Below are positions 4,695 to 11,190 of a stretch of 11,190 bases of DNA, in pieces. The position numbers were made by a program, and so were the translations under genes. Position 1 is the stretch's first letter, and every line of letters starts with the position of its first letter. Location: NCBI GenBank assembly GCA_027079895.1, contig JALWUZ010000718.1, positions 1-11,190 of the forward strand. Direction: 5' to 3'. A model generated the notes under the pieces. The model ran no database searches. It saw nothing but the letters and a program-made list of their open reading frames with translations, and was not told the origin of the DNA. This stretch comes from Anaerolineae bacterium (lineage in GTDB: Bacteria; Chloroflexota; Anaerolineae; B4-G1).

Positions 4695-6761
4695 TTACTT
4701 CGCTTCCTTCTCCCGCTGGTGCGCCTCGATGATGGCTTGGGCCAGATGTGACGGCACCTCCTCGTAATGGTCGAGTTCCATCGAGAACAGCCCCCGCCCC
4801 TGCGTCAGACTGCGCAGGTCGGTGGCGTAACGCTGCATTTCCGCCAGCGGCACCAACGCGGTGATGATGCTCTTGCCGCCCTGCTGATCCATCCCCTGCA
4901 CCCGCGCCCGCTTGGTGTTCAGGTCTCCCATGATGTCGCCGGTGAACTCCTCCGGCACGGTGATGGTCACGCGGTAGATCGGCTCCAAGAGCACCGGCCC
5001 GGCTCCTAGCATCACTTTCTTGAACGCCTCGCGCCCGGCGATCTGGAAGGCGATGTCTTTGGAGTCCACCGGGTGCTCCTTGCCGTCGTAGACCACCGCC
5101 TTCACGTCCACGACGGGATACCCGGCGATGACCCCCTGCTCCATCACCTGCTTGATGCCTTTTTCGATCGAGCCTTCGAATGAGCGGGAAATCGCGCCGC
5201 CGAACACCTCCCAGTCGTACTCGAACCCGGAGTCGCGGGGGAGCGGTTCCAGCCGGAGATGCACTTCGGCGAACTGCCCCGCGCCGCCGGTCTGCTTCTT
5301 GTGGCGGTACTGGTCGGCGTTGGTCTTGGTGATAGTCTCCCGGTACGGCACTTTCGGGATGGAGGTCTGCACCTTCACGTCGAAACGGTTCTCCATCCGG
5401 CGCACGGCGATGTCCAGGTGCGCCTCCCCCATCCCTTCCAGGATGGTCTGGCGGGTGCTCGGCTCCTGTCGCCAGTGGAGGGTGGGGTCCTCCTCGCAAA
5501 TGCGGGTCAGCGTGGGCCCCAACTTGGCCTGGTCGGCCTTGCTGATGGGGCTGACGGCGACGGCGAACAACGGCGGCGGGAAGTTCGGGCCGGGCAGCGT
5601 CACCGGGTGCCCCTTGTCGCACAGAGTGTCGCCGGTCAGGGTGTGGGAGAGTTTGGCGACTGCGCCGATGTCTCCGGCGTGCAAGTGAACTACCGGCATC
5701 TGTTCCTTGCCGCGCATCACGTACAGTTGCCCCAGCCGTTCCTCCTCCTCCGCGCGGCTGTTGTAGACGCGGCTGTCGGACTTCATCATCCCGCCGTAGA
5801 CGCGGAAGTAGGTCAACTTCCCCACGTAGGGGTCGGCCATCGTCTTGAAGACCAGCGCGGCCAGCGGCGCCGTGTCGCTGGGCTCGATTTGCTCCTCACC
5901 GGCGACCCCCTCCGCTGTCACCGGGCCCCGATCCGCCGGGGACGGGGCGTAGTCCTTCAGCGCGTCCAGCAGAACCGGAGTCCCCAGGTTGGCCGTCGCC
6001 GCCATCGCCACCACCAGGACGGCGGTCTGATTCAGGACGGCGGCCCGCAGCCCCCGGCTGATCTCCTGCGGAGTGAGCGGCTCTTCCTCCAGATACTTCA
6101 TAATCAACTCATCATCGGCCTCGGCCGCGGCCTCGATCAACGCCGCCCGCGCCTCCTCGACCGCCTCCGCCATCTCAGCGGGAATCTCTCCCTCCTCCCC
6201 CTTGGGGCCGGTGATCGCCTTCATCTTCGCCAGATCAATCACCCCGGAGAAGTTCCCCTCCGCGCCGATTGGCAGGCTCAGCGGCACGAAATTCTCCCCG
6301 AAAGCCGCGCGGAGGGACTCCAGCGTGCGCTCCAAACTGGAATTTTCGCGGTTCAACTTGTTGACCACGACCATACGCGGCAAACCCTGCTCCGCGGCGA
6401 AATTCCAGGCCAATTCGGTGCCCACCTCGACGCCGGAGACGGCATCCACCAGAATCAGGGCCAGGTCGGCGACCCGCACCGCGCTCTTCACCTCCCCGAC
6501 GAAATCGGTGTAGCCCGGCGTGTCCAGCAGGTTGATCTTGCAGCCCTGCCACTCGACCGGCACCAGCGACAGGTTCAGCGAAATGTGGCGGCGGATCTCT
6601 TCCTCATCGAAGTCGGCGATGGTGGTGCCGTTCTCCACCTCCCCCATCCGGTTAGTCGCGCCGGTGGCGAAGGCCAGTGCCTCGGTCAGCGAGGTTTTGC
6701 CCGCGCTTCCATGCCCCAGCAGGACGACGTTGCGCAGTTGCTTGGTTGGATATTCTTTCAT
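4695..6761 (-). CDS. fusA: EF-G-2-like translational GTPase
   Basis: A 688-aa five-domain elongation factor G relative. Canonical EF-G moves tRNA and mRNA on the ribosome using GTP. Visible motifs are G1 GHGSAGKT (residues 16-23), switch I RRHIS (57-61), and G3 DTPGYTDF (80-87). G4 is NKLN (134-137), where NKxD is expected, and G5 is degenerate (AAT near 254-256 instead of SAx). Domain II starts around 299. Domain III contains LEGMGEAHLDI (441-451). The domain IV tip carries HKKQTGGAGQF (487-497) and DGKEHPVDS (559-567), and domain V contains GDIMGDLNTKR (608-618). The GHGSAGKTSLTEAL start and overall look match the EF-G-2 paralogue group (as in Thermus) rather than the canonical translocase, which starts with an HIDAGKT-type loop. 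The ATG at 6761 follows its own promoter; the ribosome site is weak and distant (AAGGGGGT about 12 nt away). The gene converges with yitT. The precise ribosomal role is uncertain, and the symbol is used at family level. Confidence 0.9.
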   Translation of the reverse strand: MKEYPTKQLRNVVLLGHGSAGKTSLTEALAFATGATNRMGEVENGTTIADFDEEEIRRHISLNLSLVPVEWQGCKINLLDTPGYTDFVGEVKSAVRVADLALILVDAVSGVEVGTELAWNFAAEQGLPRMVVVNKLNRENSSLERTLESLRAAFGENFVPLSLPIGAEGNFSGVIDLAKMKAITGPKGEEGEIPAEMAEAVEEARAALIEAAAEADDELIMKYLEEEPLTPQEISRGLRAAVLNQTAVLVVAMAATANLGTPVLLDALKDYAPSPADRGPVTAEGVAGEEQIEPSDTAPLAALVFKTMADPYVGKLTYFRVYGGMMKSDSRVYNSRAEEEERLGQLYVMRGKEQMPVVHLHAGDIGAVAKLSHTLTGDTLCDKGHPVTLPGPNFPPPLFAVAVSPISKADQAKLGPTLTRICEEDPTLHWRQEPSTRQTILEGMGEAHLDIAVRRMENRFDVKVQTSIPKVPYRETITKTNADQYRHKKQTGGAGQFAEVHLRLEPLPRDSGFEYDWEVFGGAISRSFEGSIEKGIKQVMEQGVIAGYPVVDVKAVVYDGKEHPVDSKDIAFQIAGREAFKKVMLGAGPVLLEPIYRVTITVPEEFTGDIMGDLNTKRARVQGMDQQGGKSIITALVPLAEMQRYATDLRSLTQGRGLFSMELDHYEEVPSHLAQAIIEAHQREKEAK

Positions 6762-6793
6762 CTCGAATTACAGACCCCCTTAGAAGTGACCGT

Positions 6794-6822
6794 ATTCTAA
6801 ATGAGAATGGCTTAACTGTCAA
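6794..6822 (-). promoter_or_regulatory. Sigma-70-type promoter for the EF-G-like gene
   Basis: On the minus strand TTGACA (6817-6822, perfect) is followed by a 17-nt spacer and TAGAAT (6794-6799, five of six). The region is locally AT-rich against a GC-rich background. Transcription would start near 6787, leaving a leader of about 26 nt. Confidence 0.78.
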
Positions 6823-6846
6823 TCAGTGTGACGCGGTCAGCAACAA

Positions 6847-6880
6847 AGGGCCGGTGCGAAACGCAGTCCGCACCGGCCCT
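6847..6880 (-). terminator. Intrinsic terminator downstream of lplA
   Basis: A perfect 12-bp inverted repeat (6847-6858 with 6869-6880) has a 10-nt loop. On the minus strand it is followed by TTGTTG, a weak T tract. It lies 30 nt after the lplA stop and before the EF-G promoter, so it separates the two transcription units. Confidence 0.75.
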
Positions 6881-6910
6881 CGCCGGTGATTATCACGACG
6901 CGGGCGACGT

Positions 6911-7948
6911 TCAGGCCAGCACCCGCGCGAAATCCGCCGGCGTGACGCCGGGGCTCTCGACCCCGTGCTCCTCGTAGAAGCGGGCGATGACCTCCTCCGC
7001 CTCCTCCGGGCGGACGCCGACCAGAGCGGCCTCCAAGTCGCCCAGCCGTTCCGCCGGGAAGAAGAAAAAGTCGCCGGAGAACTCCACCTGGGCGATGCGC
7101 CCCTCCTCCACCTGGTAAGTGGAGCGAATCAGGCCGCCGGGGGCCTTGTACATCTTGTGCGCCACCTCGACCCCGGCCCGCACCTTGACCTTGCGCCCTT
7201 CCCGTTCCGGTCGGGGCTGGAGCAGCCACTCGTCGCTGAGCAGCCAGTCCGCGATTTCGTCCGCCTTCGCCCGCAAGTCCGGCTCCACCTCCCGCACCTC
7301 TTCCAACGGGCCCAGCAGCGCGGCGAACTTGTCCGCCATCAGCGTCCACAACTCCTCCGTCGGCGGCACATCCTCGATCTCCCGTTTGATCGTCGAGAGG
7401 TTCTCGTAAATCGTCTTGTAGACCTTGTCCCGGAACTTCTCATCGGGCACTTTGAGGACGCGGGCCATCATCTCGTAGTTGAAATCCACGATTAGATTGC
7501 CGACGAAGATGATGTAGTCCTCGATCTCCGCCACGCCGGTGCCGGAGATCTTCCGGTGATTGGCGATGATGTCGTTGACCGGCTTGTACTCGGCCGGAAT
7601 CCCCAGGGCGCGGTAAGTCTCGATGGGCGGCTGGAGGAAGCGGCGGTAGAAAGCGTCCTTCCCGACCGGCACGAGCGGGTTATCCTTGTGGATGACCAGT
7701 TGCCAGAACAGTTGCTCCCCGTCGAGATAGACCGCCCCGCCGCCGACCTCCCGCCGGACGACCGGGATGTCGTGCGCGCGGCAATAGTCCAGGTCCACCT
7801 CCTGGGCCGCGTCCTGGTGATAGCCGACGCAGACGTAGGGCGAGGCTGGGGAAAGGAGGAACAGCCCCTCCCGCCCGATGCGCGGCAGAGCGTGATAGAG
7901 CAGTTGCGAGTCCTGCCAGGAAACGGTTTCGAGACGATAGAGTTTCAC
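6911..7948 (-). CDS. lplA: Lipoate-protein ligase A
   Basis: It activates lipoate with ATP and attaches it to a lysine of 2-oxoacid dehydrogenase E2 subunits or glycine-cleavage H protein. The 345-aa product has the lipoate-pocket motif RREVGGGAVYLD (residues 65-76) and NDIIANHRKISGTG with the conserved Lys133. It also has the C-terminal accessory domain (about 250-345, with VEVAHKMYKAPGGLIRSTY and VEFSGDFFFFP), so it should be able to do both half reactions alone. The start is a GTG at 7946-7948, supported by AGGAGGT about 9 nt upstream; no ATG fits better. It follows the secreted zincin gene by 27 nt on the same strand. That gap holds only this ribosome site, so the two are probably co-transcribed and end at the hairpin at 6847-6880. 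Confidence 0.95.
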   Translation of the reverse strand: MKLYRLETVSWQDSQLLYHALPRIGREGLFLLSPASPYVCVGYHQDAAQEVDLDYCRAHDIPVVRREVGGGAVYLDGEQLFWQLVIHKDNPLVPVGKDAFYRRFLQPPIETYRALGIPAEYKPVNDIIANHRKISGTGVAEIEDYIIFVGNLIVDFNYEMMARVLKVPDEKFRDKVYKTIYENLSTIKREIEDVPPTEELWTLMADKFAALLGPLEEVREVEPDLRAKADEIADWLLSDEWLLQPRPEREGRKVKVRAGVEVAHKMYKAPGGLIRSTYQVEEGRIAQVEFSGDFFFFPAERLGDLEAALVGVRPEEAEEVIARFYEEHGVESPGVTPADFARVLA

Positions 7949-7975
7949 TTTTTGGATACCTCCTGAGCGTTGAGA

Positions 7976-9961
7976 TTACCCCTCGCGCATCGCCAGGGGC
8001 AGATAGAGTTCATAACCGCCCACGATCGCCAGTCCGGTATTGTTGTCCGGCGTGTGGTCGCCGGCGTCGGCGATGGTGGCGATGTTCACAAACGGGAAAG
8101 TCGCCGTGGGCGCAATCCACCCGTAGATGGTGATGACCCCGCTCTCGCCCGCCGACAACTGCTCCACGTTCCAGGTGAACGAGAAACTGCCGATTGGCGA
8201 GACGTTGAGGTCGCTGGCGTAGGTTTCCGTGATGACCTCATCCGGCAGATGATCCACGACGACGGGCTGCACGGCGGTCATATCGCCCACATTGGCGATG
8301 GAGAGCACGAAGGTGATTGGGTCGCCCGGCTGGAAGTCACGGCCGATGAGCCGCTGGGACAAAGTGACGTCCGGCGCGGGCGGTTCGTTGACGGTGAAGC
8401 CGTTGGGCAGCGTCCCGCTTTGGGAGTCCGGGTTGGTGACGACCACGTTCCACTGGCCGGTCTCCGCGCCCACCAGGAGGAAGTCGCAAGTGATTTGGGT
8501 GGCGTTGACCACGTTCACCGCCGTACCGGCGATGTCCGTCGCGCCGGACTTGGTCAACTTGACGGTCGCCCCCGACTGGAAATCGCTCCCGGTGATGGTG
8601 ACGCTGACCGCGCTCCCCCGGTCGCCGTTGTCGGGTGAGATGGAGGTCACAGTCGGCGGCGGCTCGCTGACGGTGAAGCCGTTGGGCAGCGTCCCGCTCT
8701 GGGAGTCGGGATTGGTGACGACTACGTTCCACTGCCCGACGGCGGCCCCGGCCAGCGGGAGGTCGCAGGTGATCTGGGAGGCGTTGACCACGTTCACGGA
8801 GGTGCCGCTGATGTCCGACTCGCCGGACTTGGTCAACTTGACGGTCGCCCCCGACTGGAAATTGCTCCCGGCGATGGTGACGCTGACCGTGTTCCCACGA
8901 ACGCCGCTGTTGGGCGTGATGGAAGTCACCGTCGGCGCGGGGGACGGGCTGGCGAGCGTCCACCCCATATCCTCGAACATACCGAGCATCACCGGGCCGG
9001 GGCTGTGCTCCGACTCGCCGTAGCCGAGGGAGTAGGTCATCAGCGCGTTGGGAGTGCCGTTGAAAATCTCGTCGAGGTGGGAGTAACTGGAACCTTCCTG
9101 CCAGGGGGACGGGCTGTAGAGTTTGACACGGGCGCCCTCGTTGCCCTCGTTGGCGTGCGTCCCGTTGAAGTAGACGCCGCCCACCTTGCCGGTCAAAGCG
9201 TTGCCCAGGGCGACGGAGTGATTGGTGTAACTCAGCAACGGGGTGCCGTCTCCGTCCTCTGTGAACTGGTCGTAGATGCCGGGGTAGCCGCTATACCTGA
9301 CGGTGCCCAGTCCGAGGGTCACGTTCCCCATCCCGTAGAAGCCCAGGCCGTGCCCTAACTCGTGGAGCACGACAGAGACGAAATCCACCTTATCGCTGGG
9401 CGTGTTGCCGTCGGTGCCGTAGTACCAGTTGAAAGTGCTGCTGAAGTTGGCGTTGATCTCGGCGGTGCCGCCGTTCAGGTCGGAGTTGGTGAGCGCGTTC
9501 GCCAGGGCCGCCGGATACCAGGTCCCGGTCACCGGCGCACCGGGGAAATCCCGATGGATCGTGGTCGTCCCGGCCGCGCCGAGCACCCCCGCCCCCAGGT
9601 CGGAACGCCAGCAGGCGTCCACCACGATGGTCTGACTGGAATTGAGCAGCCCGGCCCAGATGTTCACGGCGTAACTGAAGGCCGTCTTGGCCTCGTCGGA
9701 CCAGGGGGAGATGGAGCCGGAACAGGTAGACGGGTTCCAGTTGACAACGAACGTCGCCGACTGCGCGGCCCATTCCGGTCGCGCGGGCGGCGGGACGTGG
9801 TGCGGTATGTACCGATTGTCGAGCAGCACCACGACCTGAGGGCCTGGGGCCGTCAGGGCGACGTTGGACTCCGGGGCAGCCGCGCTTCGAGGCCCCATCA
9901 TCCCCAGCAGGCCAACGACCAGGCCGAAAACGAGCACACTGCTAAAAACCTTGTTGTTCAT
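7976..9961 (-). CDS. Secreted zincin-like protein with two IPT/TIG repeats and a DUF11 domain
   Basis: A 661-aa exported protein. Residues 1-29 look like a signal peptide (NNK, a hydrophobic core, then AAA before Pro30). A metalloprotease-like domain follows, with HELGHGLGF (200-208) supplying two zinc-binding histidines and the catalytic Glu. Further on are SHLDE (His295, a possible third ligand) and NALMTY (305-310), resembling a Met-turn, then a FEDMGW end. Two nearly identical IPT/TIG domains occupy about 343-431 and 436-524, then a DUF11-type domain (530-647), and the protein ends ELYLPLAMREG. The start ATG has GGAGG 6 nt upstream and the signal peptide follows at once; the open frame further upstream lacks support. 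It is probably anchored at or released from the cell surface. Proteolytic activity and the third zinc ligand are inferred. It shares a transcript with lplA, an odd functional pairing. Confidence 0.85.
   Translation of the reverse strand: MNNKVFSSVLVFGLVVGLLGMMGPRSAAAPESNVALTAPGPQVVVLLDNRYIPHHVPPPARPEWAAQSATFVVNWNPSTCSGSISPWSDEAKTAFSYAVNIWAGLLNSSQTIVVDACWRSDLGAGVLGAAGTTTIHRDFPGAPVTGTWYPAALANALTNSDLNGGTAEINANFSSTFNWYYGTDGNTPSDKVDFVSVVLHELGHGLGFYGMGNVTLGLGTVRYSGYPGIYDQFTEDGDGTPLLSYTNHSVALGNALTGKVGGVYFNGTHANEGNEGARVKLYSPSPWQEGSSYSHLDEIFNGTPNALMTYSLGYGESEHSPGPVMLGMFEDMGWTLASPSPAPTVTSITPNSGVRGNTVSVTIAGSNFQSGATVKLTKSGESDISGTSVNVVNASQITCDLPLAGAAVGQWNVVVTNPDSQSGTLPNGFTVSEPPPTVTSISPDNGDRGSAVSVTITGSDFQSGATVKLTKSGATDIAGTAVNVVNATQITCDFLLVGAETGQWNVVVTNPDSQSGTLPNGFTVNEPPAPDVTLSQRLIGRDFQPGDPITFVLSIANVGDMTAVQPVVVDHLPDEVITETYASDLNVSPIGSFSFTWNVEQLSAGESGVITIYGWIAPTATFPFVNIATIADAGDHTPDNNTGLAIVGGYELYLPLAMREG
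8390..8656 (-). repeat. IPT/TIG repeat unit 2
   Basis: Encodes 89 residues from PTVTSISP to NGFTV. It differs from unit 1 at only a small minority of residues and keeps the same length, so it appears to be a recent in-frame tandem duplication with a 279-nt period. Confidence 0.9.
8669..8935 (-). repeat. IPT/TIG repeat unit 1
   Basis: Encodes 89 residues from PTVTSITP to NGFTV, separated from unit 2 by a four-residue SEPP linker. It shares SNFQSGATVKLTKSG- and QWNVVVTNPDSQSGT-type stretches with unit 2. Confidence 0.9.
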
Positions 9962-9998
9962 AACTCTCCTCCGTTGAGGTCTGGGCCAAGCCCGCCGG

Positions 9999-10007
9999 AT
10001 TATAACA
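9999..10007 (-). promoter_or_regulatory. Extended -10 promoter for the zincin-lplA unit
   Basis: On the minus strand the sequence reads TGTTATAAT, a perfect TGnTATAAT extended -10. No good -35 is found 16-18 nt upstream, where the end of the preceding gene lies, but extended -10 elements can compensate. Transcription would start near 9992, with a leader of about 30 nt. Confidence 0.6.
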
Positions 10008-10019
10008 CAACCTACCCCG

Positions 10020-11190
10020 TCACGGTAGCGCGGCGACGAACAGCCGCCCCCCGCTGATGGTGTAGAGCCGCTTGGAACTCTCATCCACCGTCAGGGCCTC
10101 CAGCGCGTCGAAGGCTTCGGCGGCGCGGAACTGGCGCAGGAAAGTCCCGTCGGGGGAGAGGGAGACCACTCGCTGTCCGGCCCGGTCGGCGATGTAGACG
10201 GTCCCGTTGCCGGCGGGGTCCACCGCCATCGCCACCGCCTGACCGATTCCGCCCGGCACCCCGCTGCTGTCGAAAGGCTGCGGCTCCCCTCCCAGGAACT
10301 TGAGCACAGTCCCGTCCTCGTAGAGCAGGTAGATGTTGCCGTCAATCGCCATATCCTGGGCCTCCGCCAGCGGGCGCGGCAGTTGGTCCGGGGCGGCGAA
10401 GTAGTTGGACGGCGGCAGGGGATACACGTCCCCCTGAGGCGCGTACCGCCGGATTTGGGGCAGCCCACGGTCGAGGACGTAGAACCGCCCCTCGAACGAG
10501 CCCACCGGGCCGGGGGTGATGGGCGGGGTTTGGAGGAAGGAGCGGCTCAACTGCGGTGTGCCCCCTTCTCCTTCCCAGGACGGGTCGTAATCCACCAACG
10601 CCCCGCCGTCTTCCAACACCAGCAGGCCGCTCGTTCGCCGTCCGCTCCCCACCTTGACCCAGACGCAATCCACCAGGTGGCCGACCTCCCCGCCGCCGAT
10701 GCGCTGGCCGGTCTGCACCAGGATTGGTGAATCGCTCTCGACGAGCCCGTCGCCGGACTGATTGAGGGTCACTCGCGCTACCCAGCCGCCGGCCGGGTCG
10801 AGGACGAAGATCATCGTGCCGTGGACGACCAGGTGGCGCGGCACCGTCCCCGTGCCGAAGTCCCGCAGCAGGATGGGATGGAGCCGCACGATGCCGTCGA
10901 GACTGTCGAGGGCGGCTTGGGCCTGATTGAACAGGGCGGCAGCGGTGGGGTCTTCGGGCCGCAGGGCGACGGCGGTCTGGGCGTGTTCCAAAGCCCGTGA
11001 CCAGTGGGAGCGGGCCGCCTCCGGGTCCCCCGTGGCGGCCTGGGCCAGGGCGATCTCCTCCTGGGCCTGCTTGACGACGCTCTGATAACGGGCCTGGGAG
11101 CCGAGGGTCAGGTAGGCCAGGGTGACGAGCACCGCCAGCAGCACCGGAATCCCCAGGGCGATCGGCATCAGCAGGGCGCGGTTCTCCGGC
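10020..11190 (-). CDS. Membrane-anchored NHL/beta-propeller protein (C-terminal part, 5' end outside window)
   Basis: At least 389 residues are open to the right edge. The first Met in view (11168) is preceded by in-frame codons reading PENRALL and lacks a ribosome site, so the gene probably begins beyond the window. Just after that Met is one transmembrane helix (IALGIPVLLAVLVTLAYLTL). A TPR-like helical stalk follows (EALAQ- and ARSHWSRALEHAQ-type, ending before LDSLDGIVRL). The remainder is a beta-propeller with NHL-like blades, such as AQDMAIDGNIYLLYEDG and AVAMAVDPAGNGTVYIAD. I recall this arrangement as the extracytoplasmic half of Chloroflexota proteins whose cytoplasmic N-terminus is a PP2C-type phosphatase or similar signalling domain, but that part cannot be seen here. 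The propeller presumably binds an external ligand or partner. The gene ends 58 nt before the zincin start with no clear terminator. Confidence 0.8.
   Translation of the reverse strand, partial: PENRALLMPIALGIPVLLAVLVTLAYLTLGSQARYQSVVKQAQEEIALAQAATGDPEAARSHWSRALEHAQTAVALRPEDPTAAALFNQAQAALDSLDGIVRLHPILLRDFGTGTVPRHLVVHGTMIFVLDPAGGWVARVTLNQSGDGLVESDSPILVQTGQRIGGGEVGHLVDCVWVKVGSGRRTSGLLVLEDGGALVDYDPSWEGEGGTPQLSRSFLQTPPITPGPVGSFEGRFYVLDRGLPQIRRYAPQGDVYPLPPSNYFAAPDQLPRPLAEAQDMAIDGNIYLLYEDGTVLKFLGGEPQPFDSSGVPGGIGQAVAMAVDPAGNGTVYIADRAGQRVVSLSPDGTFLRQFRAAEAFDALEALTVDESSKRLYTISGGRLFVAALP

Noticed and set aside
4652..4708. Nine-bp inverted repeat (4652-4660 with 4700-4708)
   Set aside because: One arm is inside the last codons of the EF-G-like gene and the spacer is 39 nt; it is likely chance and does not look like a terminator or operator.

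Overview
This is a densely coding, GC-rich bacterial window with no tRNA, rRNA, CRISPR array or insertion sequence visible. Several features point to Chloroflexota (Anaerolineae-like): a TrpB2-type tryptophan synthase beta chain, an Rpn-like nuclease of a type I recall as common in that phylum, a secreted DUF11 protein with a C-terminal YLPLAMR tail, and a membrane-anchored NHL-propeller protein. This placement is inference from gene content; no marker phylogeny was run.

Layout from left to right. The 3' part of a trpB2-like gene (+) runs to 787 and ends at a bidirectional terminator hairpin (807-846). It converges there with a minus-strand operon read from 3683 down to 862: a full-length Rpn/PD-(D/E)XK-type nuclease with a DUF4351-like C-terminal region, a second small gene that duplicates only that C-terminal region, queT (queuosine-precursor ECF S-component) and era (ribosome-assembly GTPase). 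The genes are 4 nt apart or overlap by ATGA, so translation is probably coupled along the whole set. Divergent from the operon, with a near-consensus promoter, is a yitT-family membrane protein (+, 3747-4631). It converges with an EF-G-2-like GTPase (minus, 4695-6761), which has its own TTGACA-17-TAGAAT promoter. Upstream of that is a two-gene minus-strand unit, a secreted zincin-like protein with two IPT/TIG repeats followed by lplA, with an extended -10 promoter at 9999-10007 and a terminator at 6847-6880. The right edge holds the C-terminal part of a membrane-anchored beta-propeller protein.

The most interesting locus is the nuclease pair at 2300-3683. Inside the nuclease gene, ATG codon 236 is preceded by a 9-nt perfect Shine-Dalgarno (complementary to the 3' end of 16S rRNA) at optimal spacing. 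The downstream small gene starts at the codon homologous to that same Met. In E. coli, Rpn nucleases are known to be restrained by short C-terminal proteins made from start sites inside the gene. This locus appears to encode that short product twice: once intragenically and once as a free-standing, diverged paralogue with fewer octad repeats. I propose a nuclease with two nested or duplicated C-terminal antitoxin-like proteins, tied translationally to queT and era.

Other points are an EF-G paralogue with altered guanine-recognition motifs (NKLN in place of NKxD), a recent IPT-domain duplication, and a Chloroflexota-style C-terminal tail of unknown role.
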